A stretch of DNA of 64,000 nucleotides from Ditibartonella apihabitans (GTDB lineage: Bacteria; Pseudomonadota; Alphaproteobacteria; Rhizobiales; Rhizobiaceae): the NCBI RefSeq assembly GCF_002007485.1, contig NZ_CP015820.1:2441501-2505500 (forward strand), written 5' to 3'. Of this stretch, positions 1 through 10,467 are shown one piece after another; the first letter of the stretch is position 1, and the number at the start of each line of letters is the position of its first letter. Made by a program: the position numbers and the translations under genes. The notes beneath the pieces were generated by a model, which saw nothing but the letters and a program-made list of their open reading frames with translations, did no database searches and was not told the DNA's origin.

Positions 1-653
1 TTCACAAAACGTGCAACAGTCGAACGTTTCTGACCCACAGCAACATAGACACAATAAAGTTTATCTTTTTCGATATTCTTGTCATGTGCCGGCTTCTGGT
101 TAAGAAATGTATCAAGCAAAATTGCCGTTTTACCTGTTTGACGGTCGCCAATCACCAACTCGCGCTGGCCACGCCCGATCGGAATAAGTGCATCAATCGC
201 CTTAAGACCGGTCGACATCGGCTCATGAACCGATTTACGCGGGATGATTCCTGGAGCCTTGACGTCAACACGACGACGTTCTTTGGCATTGATCGGACCT
301 TTACCGTCAATCGGGTTTCCCAAAGCGTCCACAACGCGTCCAAGAAGCTCCGGACCAACAGGAACATCAACGATAGTTTTCGTGCGCTTGACCGTATCAC
401 CTTCACAAATGTCACGATCCGAACCGAAAATAACAACACCGACATTATCACTTTCGAGGTTAAGCGCCATACCACGTATGCCACCGGGAAACTCGACCAT
501 TTCACCGGCCTGAACATTATCCAAGCCATAAACACGGGCGATACCGTCACCCACAGACAGAACCTGACCAACTTCGGAAACTTCGGCTTCTTTACCGAAA
601 TTTTCGATTTGACTTTTCAGGATTTTAGATATTTCCGACGGTTTAATATCCAT
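1..653 (-). CDS. atpA: ATP synthase F1 subunit alpha, N-terminal part (cut by window edge)
   Basis: Catalytic-core alpha subunit of F1Fo ATP synthase, on the cytoplasmic face of the inner membrane. Translating the minus strand from the ATG at 653 gives [19 protein letters not shown], the beta-barrel domain, and the nucleotide-binding P-loop GDRQTGKT followed by AILLDTF. About 217 codons are present and the rest lies before base 1. The start overlaps the stop of atpH by one base (TGATG), so the two are probably translationally coupled. The gene order matches the rhizobial atpHAGDC operon. Confidence 0.97.
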   Translation of the reverse strand, partial: MDIKPSEISKILKSQIENFGKEAEVSEVGQVLSVGDGIARVYGLDNVQAGEMVEFPGGIRGMALNLESDNVGVVIFGSDRDICEGDTVKRTKTIVDVPVGPELLGRVVDALGNPIDGKGPINAKERRRVDVKAPGIIPRKSVHEPMSTGLKAIDALIPIGRGQRELVIGDRQTGKTAILLDTFLNQKPAHDKNIEKDKLYCVYVAVGQKRSTVARFV

Positions 654-1228
654 CAGCCGACCTCTTTCAGTGCAAGCTTAAGCGAAAACAATTTCGATGA
701 CAGTGACGTATCAATCTGACGCGAACCGAGTCGGACGATAAGACCACCCAATATATCCGGATTAACGGTTTTATGCAGGTTCACATCTTTACCTGCCACG
801 GTTTTTAATGTTGCTTTCAACTCTTTTTCCTGAGCTGAAGTCAATTCCTGTGCCGAAACAACTTCTGCCGAAATTTCGCCGCGGAAGTTGGCAGCCAGAT
901 TATGGAAAGCAGAAACAATGGCCGGCAACACAAAAAGCCGTCTATTGGATGCGACGACACATAAAAAATTGGCAACATAACGACTGGTGGCGTTTTTATC
1001 CATGCCGGCTTCTTTACAAAGAGAAGCAACCGCCTTTTCCTGTTCAACCGATGAAAAAACCGGACTGAAGACCAGACGTTTTAAATCACTATTTGATTCG
1101 ATCAATGAAAGGCATGAAGATAGTTCTTTTTCTACAGCATCGACACATTTGGCTTCTCGTGCGAGATCAAAAAGTGATGCAGCATAACGCTCGGCTACTG
1201 CAGATGTTAGCGAAGACGACTTTGACAC
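653..1228 (-). CDS. atpH: ATP synthase F1 subunit delta
   Basis: 191-residue delta (OSCP-like) subunit that links the F1 head to the peripheral stalk. The N-terminal helical domain ([13 protein letters not shown], about residues 10-22) and the C-terminal region with [19 protein letters not shown] (about 161-180) are typical of the family, and the length is normal. It is the first gene of the visible atp operon. The roughly 195 bases upstream (1229-1424) carry no gene and are the likely promoter region. Confidence 0.96.
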   Translation of the reverse strand: MSKSSSLTSAVAERYAASLFDLAREAKCVDAVEKELSSCLSLIESNSDLKRLVFSPVFSSVEQEKAVASLCKEAGMDKNATSRYVANFLCVVASNRRLFVLPAIVSAFHNLAANFRGEISAEVVSAQELTSAQEKELKATLKTVAGKDVNLHKTVNPDILGGLIVRLGSRQIDTSLSSKLFSLKLALKEVG

Positions 1229-1424
1229 TCTATCCTGTCTTTCCCCTTAGCAGAGAGTTGACCTTAATAACTGCCAACTCGATAATGCCAGATAACTTTT
1301 CCCGTTGTCGGTATGTGACCGCTATTCAAATATTAAAAGTTGATAGGCATCTAGCATACACAATTGAGACTCGCAACACCGCAACAGGCTGCTTTTTAAA
1401 ACTATGCCTTATTTTTTTTAATAT

Positions 1425-1817
1425 TTAAGCTACAAAACCGAAAGCATAAACAAAACTCGCTATTGCAAACACTATTTCGATCAATAGCGCAATGACATTA
1501 AAGCCAGAAAAGCTTTTGTCAATTATAAATGAGACAAGCCGTCCGACAATGCAGAAAAATACCGCCAAAAATAGCGCAACCGCTAAAAAAGGTTGTGCAA
1601 ACAATAAATAGCCAATTCCCAAGCCGAGCGGCAGCCCGCCCATATTGCCGCGCACCGCAGCAAGGAGTGAAGCTGATTCTTGTTGCGGATAAGTCCAGAA
1701 CATCCGCATCGCAATTTTCGGCCAGATTAAATAGAACAGACCTACCAGAACAAAACCCCACGCTACGAACCATGCAAGCCACTCTCCGCAACTTTGGGGA
1801 AAGTAAAGTTCAATCAT
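1425..1817 (-). CDS. small four-helix inner-membrane protein
   Basis: 130-residue, very hydrophobic protein with about four predicted membrane helices (near residues 10-31, 45-68, 70-95 and 105-128). The start is supported by a GGTAGG ribosome-binding site about 6 bases upstream of the ATG. The arrangement, with a charged loop PQQESASLLAAVRGNMGG between helices 1 and 2, resembles the small membrane-protein family that includes DUF4345-like proteins and an Agrobacterium protein reported to be needed for flagellotropic phage infection (AGROH133_08824). That resemblance is from memory and weak. It sits on the same strand between the secreted protein at 1918-2559 and atpH. Function unknown. Confidence 0.7.
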   Translation of the reverse strand: MIELYFPQSCGEWLAWFVAWGFVLVGLFYLIWPKIAMRMFWTYPQQESASLLAAVRGNMGGLPLGLGIGYLLFAQPFLAVALFLAVFFCIVGRLVSFIIDKSFSGFNVIALLIEIVFAIASFVYAFGFVA

Positions 1818-1917
1818 CGTTACCTACCTTCAAATCCTCTCAAGGCCGAATTTTCTAACCATTTAAGCAATAAGTTCTATATGCACGCTTTTTTAAAAAA
1901 AGAAACGGGTAGCAATA

Positions 1918-2559
1918 TTATTGTGCCGGACCCGAAAGAAAATTTTCTTCTCCGGTCGGATCTTTCAGGCAATTGTCCTGCAATATTTTTTCAATGTCCT
2001 GAGGTACCGATTTGATCTTTGCTGTATTTGTTTCCTTGAATGTATCAAAGGCTGATGAGGCTACCGTGTCACCTGTCTCGATCAATGCTTTATCCAACAA
2101 AGCATCATTATTTTCCATACGCACCTCGACAACTTCAGCAGAAAGATCGAGAGCGCGTGCCGTTTCTATCATATCGCGACGCTGGCTTAAGGTAGTTATC
2201 ATGCGTGTCGCCACCGGCCCCGGTTCAACCTTTCCGTTAATACTCAATCCTTTTTCGAGTTGATAAACTTCCTTCAGAATATGATCATATTGCTGGACAA
2301 TATTCATATAGACCCATTGTCTGGCTTTGGATGAAGGTTTTTTACATGATTTCATCATGCTGTTTGCCGGTTCGTCAATCATTGGCATAAATACTTTGTC
2401 CGATTCTTTGAGCATACTATAAGCAAAGACAAAAACGGTAACATCGGCACTTTTCTTATTATTCTGGCTATCGTGCCCGATGACATCAGAAACAGATTGG
2501 GAAAAAACCGGAATTATTGAAAACAGTAACGTCGACAATATCAATAAAAAACGCATCAT
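1918..2559 (-). CDS. secreted or periplasmic protein of unknown function
   Basis: 213 residues from the first of two adjacent ATGs (2559 and 2556), chosen because AGAGG lies just upstream and because the product then begins with a clean signal peptide, MMRFLLILSTLLFSIIPVFS, with cleavage expected after about residue 20. The mature part is hydrophilic and mostly helical, with two cysteines (one in MKSCKKP, one in DNCLKDP near the end) that could form a disulfide. No known domain was recognised. It lies on the same strand just downstream of priA, after a gap of about 90 bases. Confidence 0.7.
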   Translation of the reverse strand: MMRFLLILSTLLFSIIPVFSQSVSDVIGHDSQNNKKSADVTVFVFAYSMLKESDKVFMPMIDEPANSMMKSCKKPSSKARQWVYMNIVQQYDHILKEVYQLEKGLSINGKVEPGPVATRMITTLSQRRDMIETARALDLSAEVVEVRMENNDALLDKALIETGDTVASSAFDTFKETNTAKIKSVPQDIEKILQDNCLKDPTGEENFLSGPAQ

Positions 2560-2646
2560 TCCAAACCTCTGAAACGATTGATCTATGCCAAACAGACCAC
2601 CTGCCACATTGTTACTGTTTGTCCCGTTCAGCGAGAAGCACGGACA

Positions 2647-4851
2647 TTAAATGAAACTTTGCGGATCAATGTCAACCTGCACCCGTATTGTACCACGAAT
2701 TTTGGGCCCCCGTGCAATCATTGCACGAATAAAAGATTGCATATCGGCACGACGGCTTCCCTGTAGAAGCAGTCTGAACCGATATCGTCCGCGCACCAAT
2801 GCCAATGGCGCTTCGGCCGGTCCCAATACCGATATTTCATTTGCCGATGGCGCTGCCTGACGCAAAGCGCGCGCATGTGCTTCGGCGTCACTGCGGCTTT
2901 CAGATGAAACAATAAGCGCTGCGAGACGCCCGAAAGGCGGGAGATTGTGGCGTGCCCGCTCGTCAATTTCTCTTTTATAAAATGCTTCGCTGTCGCCCGA
3001 GACAATTGCCTGCATGACCGGATGTTCCGGCTGATAAGTCTGTATCAACCCCAAGCTTTTCAATCCGGTTCGACCAGCACGACCGGTAACCTGAGACAAC
3101 AACTGGAATGTGCGTTCTGCCGCGCGCGGGTCCCCATTGGAAAGTCCCAGATCCGCATCAACCACACCGACGAGTGAAATACCCGGAAAATGGTGGCCTT
3201 TGGCAACCAGTTGTGTTCCGATGACAATATCGACCTCGCCTTTTGAAATGGCTTCAAGCTCCAGCCTTAATCTTTTGACACCCCCTATCAGGTCGGTCGA
3301 CAATACAAGAATGCGCGCTTCCGGAAACAGCTTCAATGTTTCCTCGGCTATCCTTTCGACACCCGGCCCACAGGCAACGAGATGATCAAGTGTTCCGCAT
3401 TCCGGACAAGCTTCGGGGATCGGTTCGTGATAGCCACAATGATGGCACATAAGTTGCCCGCGAAAGCGGTGTTCAACGAGCCAGCTCGAACAATTCGGGC
3501 ATTGGAAACGGTGACCGCAAACGCGGCATAAAGTCAACGGTGCATAGCCGCGACGATTGAGAAATATGAGCGCCTGTTCTTTGCGATCAAGCGCCTCGCG
3601 CATGGCAAGTTCAAGTGGCGGTGACAAAAACCGCCCTGAGGGAGGGGCATTCTTGCGCATGTCGATAGCGCGCAAATCCGGCAGTGCGGCCTTTCTGAAA
3701 CGCGATGGAAGATGAACCGCCTGATAGCGTCCCTGAAGAGCATTGACCTTGCTTTCTACCGATGGGGTGGCAGAAGATAAAATGACCGGAAAACCGCCGA
3801 AAGAGCCACGCGCCACAGCCATATCACGCGCATTATAAAAGACACGGTCTTCCTGTTTATAGGCTGTATCATGTTCTTCGTCGACGATAATCAGTCCGAG
3901 ATTTTCGAAAGGTAGAAAAAGTGCGGAACGTGCACCGGCAACGGCTCTTATCCGCCCTTCAATGACCTGCCGCCAGACCCGTTCACGTTGTTTGGGGGTG
4001 AGATCGGAATGCCATTCGGCAGGCGGCGCACCGAAACGGCTTTCAAATCGATCGAGAAATTGCTGCGTTAATGCTATTTCCGGCAAAAGAATCAAAATCT
4101 GTTTGCCTTTTTCAAGCGCCTGCGCAACAGCTTCAAAATAGACTTCTGTTTTGCCTGACCCCGTAACACCGTCAAGCAGCAAGACTTTAAAACAATCCCC
4201 GTCGACGGCCTCTATCAGCTTATCGGCGGCAAGTTTTTGCGCTTTTTCAAGTGTCGGGCTTGAATAGTCGGGATCAGGGAGCGCCACAACCGGAGGGGGC
4301 GGCATTTCGATTTCCTCGAATATACCGGAATTTTTCAATCCTTCGACAACGCTTGTCGATGTTCCGGCGGCATGGGCAAGCCCCGATTTTGTCCAGGCGA
4401 GGCCATTTTGCGCAAGCTCGAGAACGCGTATTCGTGCAGCAGTCATTTTCTCGACTTTGCCACCACAATAGCGCAATCCGGCAATTGCCGGTTCCGGATC
4501 AAATGCCGCAGGAACGCGCAAAGCCATACGTGCAACCATTCCCGGCGGTGAAAGAGTATAGTCGGAAACAAAATGGATAAAACGCATCATATCGGCCGGC
4601 AGTTGCGGACAATCGAACACTTCGGAAATCGGCCGCAATTTTTTAGCTGCCACTTTGCTATCGCTATTTGCCTCATTGGTAACGAGACCGGCCACTTCTC
4701 TTGGCCCCAAAGGCACGCGCACAATCGAACCGACTTTGACATTCATATCGTCCGGCACAGAATAGCTATACGCCGTCTCTGCCGGCATCGGTACCAACAC
4801 TGAAACGGTTTTTGGTGTGTCTGATTCGTTTTTTATCATCGTTCGTATCAT
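2647..4851 (-). CDS. priA: primosomal protein N' (replication restart helicase PriA)
   Basis: 3'-5' DNA helicase that recognises stalled forks and reloads DnaB. With the start at 4851 (MIRTMIKNESDTP, 734 aa) the Walker A GVTGSGKTEVYFE lies near residues 229-241 and the DEEH box (IIVDEEHDTAYKQED) near 324-327. The eight zinc-binding cysteines come in four pairs near 442/445, 451/454, 469/472 and 482/485. The open frame extends 20 codons further up to 4911, but that part is hydrophobic and unlike PriA. A start at 4839 is also possible. It is divergent from fsa with a spacer under 100 bases. Confidence 0.96.
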   Translation of the reverse strand: MIRTMIKNESDTPKTVSVLVPMPAETAYSYSVPDDMNVKVGSIVRVPLGPREVAGLVTNEANSDSKVAAKKLRPISEVFDCPQLPADMMRFIHFVSDYTLSPPGMVARMALRVPAAFDPEPAIAGLRYCGGKVEKMTAARIRVLELAQNGLAWTKSGLAHAAGTSTSVVEGLKNSGIFEEIEMPPPPVVALPDPDYSSPTLEKAQKLAADKLIEAVDGDCFKVLLLDGVTGSGKTEVYFEAVAQALEKGKQILILLPEIALTQQFLDRFESRFGAPPAEWHSDLTPKQRERVWRQVIEGRIRAVAGARSALFLPFENLGLIIVDEEHDTAYKQEDRVFYNARDMAVARGSFGGFPVILSSATPSVESKVNALQGRYQAVHLPSRFRKAALPDLRAIDMRKNAPPSGRFLSPPLELAMREALDRKEQALIFLNRRGYAPLTLCRVCGHRFQCPNCSSWLVEHRFRGQLMCHHCGYHEPIPEACPECGTLDHLVACGPGVERIAEETLKLFPEARILVLSTDLIGGVKRLRLELEAISKGEVDIVIGTQLVAKGHHFPGISLVGVVDADLGLSNGDPRAAERTFQLLSQVTGRAGRTGLKSLGLIQTYQPEHPVMQAIVSGDSEAFYKREIDERARHNLPPFGRLAALIVSSESRSDAEAHARALRQAAPSANEISVLGPAEAPLALVRGRYRFRLLLQGSRRADMQSFIRAMIARGPKIRGTIRVQVDIDPQSFI

Positions 4852-4946
4852 GTTGGACTTGCTTTTGCATAAAACAATGGACCATAACAGCAAAATCATA
4901 GCAATTGCCAATTGCCGGATCGGGCCAGAAAACTTGGAGTCTAAAT

Positions 4947-5600
4947 ATGAAATTTTTTGTTGATACTGCCATTATTGAAGAAATTTCGGAGCTCAATAAT
5001 CTAGGACTTGTTGATGGTGTTACGACCAATCCTTCACTGATCTTGAAATCCGGACGGGATATCATCGAAGTAACAAAAGAGATTTGCGCCCTGATAGACG
5101 GCCCTGTATCAGCAGAAGTCACCGCAGCAGACTTCGACGGAATGATGAAACAAGCCCAGATCTTGGCAAAAATTGCCGATAATATCTGTATCAAACTTCC
5201 TATGACATTTGACGGATTGAAGGCTTGTAAAGCACTTTCTTCGAAGGGCTTGAATACCAATATGACCTTATGTTTCTCGGCCAATCAGGCATTACTTGCA
5301 GCCAAAGCCGGTGCAACCTATGTTTCTCCTTTTATCGGACGGCTTGATGATCTCGGATTGAACGGGATGGATCTTATTGGTGAAATCCGGACAATTTTCG
5401 ACAATTACGACTTTAAAACCCAAATCCTTGCCGCATCTATCCGCACAGTAAACCATGTCAAGGAAGCTGCACTTATTGGTGCCGATGTCGCGACAATCCC
5501 GCCTGCCGTTTTGAAATTGTTGATAAAACATCCTCTCACCGACAAAGGTCTGGATGTATTCATGAAAGATTGGGCAAAGACCGGACAAACTATTGGCTAA
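4947..5600 (+). CDS. fsa: transaldolase / fructose-6-phosphate aldolase family protein
   Basis: 217-residue class I aldolase of the small transaldolase (FSA/TalC) family, cytoplasmic, linking sugar phosphates of the pentose phosphate pathway. The start MKFFVDTA is preceded by TGGAG and gives the family's usual length. An in-frame ATG at 4905 would add 14 atypical residues. Visible motifs are DGVTTNPSL (residues 23-31), the Schiff-base lysine K83 in [16 protein letters not shown], and SPFIGRLDD. Small family members can be either transaldolases or F6P aldolases. Sequence alone does not settle which, but the Rhizobiales position beside priA is usually annotated as transaldolase. Confidence 0.93.
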   Translation: MKFFVDTAIIEEISELNNLGLVDGVTTNPSLILKSGRDIIEVTKEICALIDGPVSAEVTAADFDGMMKQAQILAKIADNICIKLPMTFDGLKACKALSSKGLNTNMTLCFSANQALLAAKAGATYVSPFIGRLDDLGLNGMDLIGEIRTIFDNYDFKTQILAASIRTVNHVKEAALIGADVATIPPAVLKLLIKHPLTDKGLDVFMKDWAKTGQTIG

Positions 5601-5756
5601 AAAAATAACAGCCCTAATTGGAAAGCAGCAGTTCATGATTTGAAGACGAGCGGGTAATATAGCAAGAACAGCATTAGCCATTTTTTGCCATGGCTTTGCT
5701 GTTTTAAAACGACCAAAGGCTTGAAAGAAAGTCATTCTGACAGAGGGGGTTAAAGA

Positions 5757-6383
5757 GTGCTAGTTATTTGGGAAGCTGTAAAATCGGCATTTTCAAATAT
5801 GACAGTTTTCGACGGACGGGCAAATCGAAAAGAATTCAGCCTGTTTTTGTTATTTGACGTTTTCGCTTTTACTGTTTTGTTTCTTATCGCTTTTTTTGAC
5901 ACTAACAGTATTTTTAGTCAAATCCTCAACTTTCCCATAACCGCTCTTGGTATTTTTTTGTATATCCCGAGCGTCTCGCTCATCATCCGCCGGTTTCACG
6001 ACGTAGAATGGCATGGCTTATGGCTGATTTTTCCATTCATAGGGATAATTTTTCTTTTACCACTTATAATTTTATGGCTGGTTTTTTCAATTTTTTATCA
6101 TTTAACCGGCCTGTTCGGTCTCGTTATATGGATATTTTTGGTCGGATTATTGCCGATACAACTTTTCCATTTGAAAACCGGAGAGCCGATGTTTTACCTG
6201 CTTTTGGGTGTACCGGCCGCAATCTATATTCTTTTCGCTCTGATACTTTGCCCGATGAGAAGCCAAAAAGGCCAAAACAAATATGGCGAACCAAGTTTAA
6301 ATCTATATTCCGAACAATATTTCTTCGATAAAGCGCATAACCACTCACCAGATAATGAGCCCCCATCGGAACAAGAGAAATAG
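5757..6383 (+). CDS. DUF805-family inner-membrane protein
   Basis: 208 residues beginning with GTG. A strong AGAGGGGG ribosome-binding site 8 bases upstream decides this start. The N-terminal FDGRANRKEFSLF block (residues 18-30) and the SLIIRRFHDVEWHGLW block (about 74-89) are the DUF805 signature (YhaH-like). Several membrane helices lie around residues 30-48, 55-72, 88-110, 115-135 and 145-165, and the tail is acidic and hydrophilic. Function unknown. It converges on lptE with about 100 bases between them. Confidence 0.85.
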   Translation: MLVIWEAVKSAFSNMTVFDGRANRKEFSLFLLFDVFAFTVLFLIAFFDTNSIFSQILNFPITALGIFLYIPSVSLIIRRFHDVEWHGLWLIFPFIGIIFLLPLIILWLVFSIFYHLTGLFGLVIWIFLVGLLPIQLFHLKTGEPMFYLLLGVPAAIYILFALILCPMRSQKGQNKYGEPSLNLYSEQYFFDKAHNHSPDNEPPSEQEK

Positions 6384-6453
6384 TATCGCACCAAATCTTG
6401 CCACGACGGGATTTGAATAAATAATTGGTAGAACCGTCATAAAATTAAACGTC

Positions 6454-6478
6454 GGTCAGGCGGTCAAATCGTCTGACC
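6454..6478 (-). terminator. hairpin downstream of lptE
   Basis: Nine-base stem GGTCAGGCG / CGTCTGACC (one G-T pair) around a 7-base loop, just past the lptE stop and between convergent genes. On the minus strand it is followed by a weak T-rich stretch (GTTTAATTTTA), so it is a plausible but not strong terminator. Confidence 0.5.
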
Positions 6479-6486
6479 AAAACGAA

Positions 6487-7062
6487 TCATTTCAATTTCG
6501 ACATATCCTGAGCCAAAGACAGGAAGATCTGCTCGGCCAATTCTTCTGCGGCACGTTTCTTGGCATCCTCTTCAGCTTGCAAGTTTGCATATTCCTGACG
6601 AGGACGGTCAAACGAAGCGCTGACAGTCCGTGTGCGTTTGGCAATCGGTTTATTTTTCATATCTTTCAAAACATAAGCCGAACGACCATCAACAGCACCG
6701 GCAGATGCACGGCCCGTACGATCGGTCGAATCGCCTATATCCATCTGGACTGCAGTCCGGATGCTGTAGCTTGTGCCAAGCGATAGTTGATAGGTTGGAT
6801 CAGAAGGCTCTCCTGCACCACCATTCAACAAGAAAATCAATCGGTTACGAACCAACTGGTTAAACCGGTCGGTTGGCTCGTCAATAATAACGCCAGACAA
6901 TTTCGAACGGATGGACGGTGAAACATTCAGTTGCGCCGTCCCGTTCGAGTCTCCATGATAGAGAGGTTGAACAGTGCAGGCCGATATGGCGAGCGTTGTC
7001 CCCAATAGTACAGCAGTTGTTATGGGTCTGATGCTATTCAGAATATGGTCAGGCAACAACAT
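6487..7062 (-). CDS. lptE: LPS-assembly lipoprotein LptE
   Basis: 191-residue outer-membrane lipoprotein, the plug partner of LptD in inserting lipopolysaccharide. It has a signal sequence ending in a lipobox LAISAC, with lipidated Cys29, followed by TVQPLYH, which is typical of rhizobial LptE. The N-terminus overlaps the end of leuS by 14 bases, so the genes are co-transcribed and probably translationally coupled. In many Rhizobiales holA follows lptE. Here a convergent DUF805 gene does. Confidence 0.93.
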   Translation of the reverse strand: MLLPDHILNSIRPITTAVLLGTTLAISACTVQPLYHGDSNGTAQLNVSPSIRSKLSGVIIDEPTDRFNQLVRNRLIFLLNGGAGEPSDPTYQLSLGTSYSIRTAVQMDIGDSTDRTGRASAGAVDGRSAYVLKDMKNKPIAKRTRTVSASFDRPRQEYANLQAEEDAKKRAAEELAEQIFLSLAQDMSKLK

Positions 7063-9661
7063 TGACGATCCTCTGTGGAACTACGATAATTTTCTTCGGC
7101 TTCTTGCCTGCCAGATTTGATTGCACAAAATCGAGGGCAAGAACAGCCTTTTCGATAGTAGATTGATCCGCATTGCGTGCAATTGTCAAATCACCACGCT
7201 TTTTCCCGTTAATCTGGATAGGGATAGTAATCTCGTTATCCACAATTAAAGCAGGATCATAATGTGGCCAAGACATTTGGGCAACCAGATTTGTCTCTCC
7301 CAAAGCTGCATGACATTCTTCCGCCAGATGTGGAGTCATTGGCGATATCATGACGATAAAGAAATCCAATGCCTGTCTCAAAGCAGCCTTCATTTCGTCG
7401 TCGGCTTGTTCCAGATTTTGCAATTCCGGAGCGAGCTTGTTAACAAGTTCATAAAGGCGCGCCACAGCGCGGTTGAAAGCAAGCTTTTCAATATCATCTG
7501 CCACTTTCGCAAGTGTGCGGTGAGCCGCTTTGGAAATATCGAGCGCTGCACCCTTTGTTCCGGCTTGCGGTTTGACATGTGCCAATATTTCGGCACTTGA
7601 CGAAATCAACCGCCAGACGCGTTGCACAAAACGGTGGGCACCTTCCGCACCCGCTTCGGTCCAGATAACATCACGTTCGGGCGGTGAATCGGAAAGCATG
7701 AAAAGCCGTGCGGTATCAGCGCCATAGGAAGAAATAATATCATCAGGGTCGACGACATTTTTCTTCGACTTCGACATTTTTTCGATCGAACCGATTTCTA
7801 CCGGACTGCCATCGGAAAGGAGTGTCGCGCGACGCACACCATCCTTTTCTTCTATCCGGATATCGGCAGGGGCCACCCAACCTTCCTTGTTATGATAGGT
7901 TTCGTGAACCACCATACCTTGTGTGAAAAGGCCTTTGAACGGCTCGTCAACATTAACGTGGCCGGTCAATTTCATTGCCCGCATGAAAAAGCGCGAATAC
8001 AACAAATGCAAAATCGCGTGTTCGATACCACCAATATATTGGTCGACCGGCAACCATTTCCTGATCGCGTCCTTGTTGGTCGGCTCATTTTCCCAAGGGG
8101 CAGTAAAGCGGGCATAATACCACGAGGAATCGACAAAGGTATCCATCGTATCGGTTTCCCGCCGTGCGGGTTTGCCACAACGCGGGCATTTGACAAATTT
8201 CCATGTCGGGTGGCGGTCAAGCGGATTGCCGGGCTTGTCGAATGTAACATCATCGGGCAATTTTACCGGTAAATCGGCGCGTGGAACCGGCACATCCCCG
8301 CAATCATCACAATGGATAATCGGGATCGGACAACCCCAATAGCGTTGCCGAGAGATACCCCAGTCGCGCAGACGGAATTGAACTTTGCGCTCGGCTTGCG
8401 GGCGACCGTTCAACATCTGGCCGGACAAGTGTTTGAGAACTTCTTCAAATGCGGCTTTCGGCTTTAAGCCGTCCAGAAAACCGGAATTGATCATAATACC
8501 GTCTTCGGTGTGGGCTTCTTCGGTCACAACAAAACTGTCGGGATCCGCACCTTCGGGCAAAACAACCGGACGCACCGGCAATTCATATTTATTGGCAAAA
8601 TCAAGATCGCGTTGATCGTGGGCAGGACAGCCGAAAACTGCACCCGTGCCATATTCCATCAAAACGAAATTGGCGACATAAACAGGTATTTCCCATTTAT
8701 CATCGAATGGATGGACGACTTTCAAGCCGGTGTCGAAGCCTTTTTTCTCGGCTGTTTCAATCTCGGCTGTCGACGTTCCCTTGCGGTGACATTCGTCGAT
8801 AAAATCTTTCAGTTTTGCATTCTTTTCGGCAAGTTTGCGGGCAACCGGATGATCGGCAGCAATAGCGATAAAGGAAGCACCGAATATCGTATCGGGGCGG
8901 GTTGAAAAACACTCGATTTCACTGAAACCGTCTATCGGTGTTTCCTTGGCGATTTCCCAGCGCAAAAGCGCACCTTCGGACTTGCCAATCCAGTTGCGTT
9001 GCATAACGCGCACTTTTTCCGGCCATTCATCAAGGCCGTTCAAACCATCCAGAAGTTCCTGACTGAATTTGGTGATTTTGAAAAACCACTGCGTAAGCTC
9101 CCGCTGTTCAACGAGCGCACCGGAACGCCAGCCGCGCCCGTCAATGACTTGCTCGTTGGCAAGCACTGTATGATCGACCGGATCCCAATTGACCTTGGAT
9201 GTTTTACGATCAACCAGCCCTTTTTCATACATATCGAGAAAAAGCATCTGCTGGCGATGATAATATTCAACATCGCAGGTTGCAAATTCGCGCGACCAAT
9301 CAAGAGAAAGCCCCATGGACTTCAGCTGCTTTTTCATGGAAGCGATATTCTGGTAAGTCCAGTCTTTCGGGTGAACTTTGTGTTGCATAGCGGCATTTTC
9401 TGCCGGCATACCGAAAGCATCCCACCCCATCGGGTGCAAAACATTGAATCCACGGGCGCGTTTATAACGGGCAACCACATCCCCCATCGCATAATTGCGC
9501 ACATGCCCCATGTGAATGCGTCCCGAAGGATAGGGAAACATTTCCAACACATAATATTTCTCGCGCGGGTCATTATTATCGGTTTTAAAAACTTCTTTTT
9601 CACCCCAGATTGACTGCCATTTCTGTTCAGTCGCGCGTGGATTGTAGCGTTCGGTTGCCAT
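7049..9661 (-). CDS. leuS: leucyl-tRNA synthetase
   Basis: Class I aminoacyl-tRNA synthetase charging tRNA-Leu, 870 residues from the start [15 protein letters not shown]. An in-frame start at 9715 would add 18 atypical residues. The HIGH-type motif [12 protein letters not shown] and the KMSKS loop [16 protein letters not shown] are intact. The CP1 editing domain (about residues 220-415, including the threonine-rich TSTAE segment) and the C-terminal tRNA-binding domain are present, so it is full length. First gene of leuS-lptE, divergent from yggS. Confidence 0.98.
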   Translation of the reverse strand: MATERYNPRATEQKWQSIWGEKEVFKTDNNDPREKYYVLEMFPYPSGRIHMGHVRNYAMGDVVARYKRARGFNVLHPMGWDAFGMPAENAAMQHKVHPKDWTYQNIASMKKQLKSMGLSLDWSREFATCDVEYYHRQQMLFLDMYEKGLVDRKTSKVNWDPVDHTVLANEQVIDGRGWRSGALVEQRELTQWFFKITKFSQELLDGLNGLDEWPEKVRVMQRNWIGKSEGALLRWEIAKETPIDGFSEIECFSTRPDTIFGASFIAIAADHPVARKLAEKNAKLKDFIDECHRKGTSTAEIETAEKKGFDTGLKVVHPFDDKWEIPVYVANFVLMEYGTGAVFGCPAHDQRDLDFANKYELPVRPVVLPEGADPDSFVVTEEAHTEDGIMINSGFLDGLKPKAAFEEVLKHLSGQMLNGRPQAERKVQFRLRDWGISRQRYWGCPIPIIHCDDCGDVPVPRADLPVKLPDDVTFDKPGNPLDRHPTWKFVKCPRCGKPARRETDTMDTFVDSSWYYARFTAPWENEPTNKDAIRKWLPVDQYIGGIEHAILHLLYSRFFMRAMKLTGHVNVDEPFKGLFTQGMVVHETYHNKEGWVAPADIRIEEKDGVRRATLLSDGSPVEIGSIEKMSKSKKNVVDPDDIISSYGADTARLFMLSDSPPERDVIWTEAGAEGAHRFVQRVWRLISSSAEILAHVKPQAGTKGAALDISKAAHRTLAKVADDIEKLAFNRAVARLYELVNKLAPELQNLEQADDEMKAALRQALDFFIVMISPMTPHLAEECHAALGETNLVAQMSWPHYDPALIVDNEITIPIQINGKKRGDLTIARNADQSTIEKAVLALDFVQSNLAGKKPKKIIVVPQRIVNVVA

Positions 9662-9780
9662 TACAATTATACTCTTGCAAAATGTGGTCAAAAAACTCAA
9701 TACGTGCTTCACCACGGATTAAGGAAAGCGTCAACCATTTCTATGCGCTTTTATTCATTAAAATTGATGAAGAAGGGAAA

Positions 9781-10467
9781 ATGACTATGGATGCGGTTAT
9801 TGCACAATGGCAAAAAGTCAAAGAGAATATCGTCAAAGCGTGCAATGATGCAAAACGTAGAGCTGATGACGTTCAGCTTATCGCTGTGTCGAAAACTTTT
9901 GGAGTTGAAGATATTCACCCGCTTCTTGAAGCAGGACAACGAGTTTTCGGTGAAAACCGTGTTCAGGAAGCTGAAAGCAAATGGCCGCAATTGCGCGAAG
10001 AATTTCCTGATCTCAAGCTCCATCTCATCGGGCCATTGCAATCAAATAAAACAAAAGAAGCAGTCCAGCTTTTTGACGTAATCGAAACGGTTGACAGAGA
10101 AAAAATTGCAAAATTTCTTCAAGAAGAAATGTTAAAACAAAATCGCAAGCTCGCCTGCTACGTGCAAGTCAATATCGGAGAAGAGCCACAAAAAGCCGGC
10201 ATAGCGCCGAACGAGGCAGTCGGGTTTGTCAAACATTGCCAAAACGACCATCATCTCGATATTGTCGGCTTGATGTGTATTCCGCCAGTCGGTGAAAATC
10301 CCGGTCCCTATTTTGCTCTTCTTGCAAAATTGGCTAAAGAGGCGGAAGTGAAAAAACTGTCAATGGGAATGTCGGCGGACTATGAAACAGCCGTTGCCTT
10401 CGGTGCCACGAGTGTGCGCGTCGGTTCGGCAATATTCGGTCATCGTCCGCCGGTTACTCACCAATAA
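9781..10467 (+). CDS. yggS: YggS/PROSC-family pyridoxal phosphate homeostasis protein
   Basis: 228-residue PLP-binding protein with an alanine-racemase-like barrel but no racemase partner domain. The family buffers free PLP. The PLP lysine is K38 in LIAVSKTF. GENRVQEAESKW, LHLIGPLQSNK, SMGMSADYETAVAFGATSVRVG and IFGHRP are all conserved family blocks. The start at 9781 has GAAGGGAA close upstream. The longer frame from 9610 runs into the leuS promoter region and is unlikely. Its stop abuts the stop of the convergent SDR gene with no spacer. Confidence 0.94.
   Translation: MTMDAVIAQWQKVKENIVKACNDAKRRADDVQLIAVSKTFGVEDIHPLLEAGQRVFGENRVQEAESKWPQLREEFPDLKLHLIGPLQSNKTKEAVQLFDVIETVDREKIAKFLQEEMLKQNRKLACYVQVNIGEEPQKAGIAPNEAVGFVKHCQNDHHLDIVGLMCIPPVGENPGPYFALLAKLAKEAEVKKLSMGMSADYETAVAFGATSVRVGSAIFGHRPPVTHQ

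Noticed and set aside
84..719. 211-codon plus-strand frame opposite atpA/atpH
   Set aside because: It is antisense to atpA, which has clear family motifs on the minus strand. The plus-strand translation has no recognisable domain.
8999..9613. 204-codon plus-strand frame opposite leuS
   Set aside because: Shadow of leuS, which is intact and full length on the other strand.
9610..9780. 57-codon N-terminal extension of yggS
   Set aside because: It runs back through the leuS promoter region and has no similarity to the family. The ATG at 9781 has a good ribosome-binding site and gives normal length.
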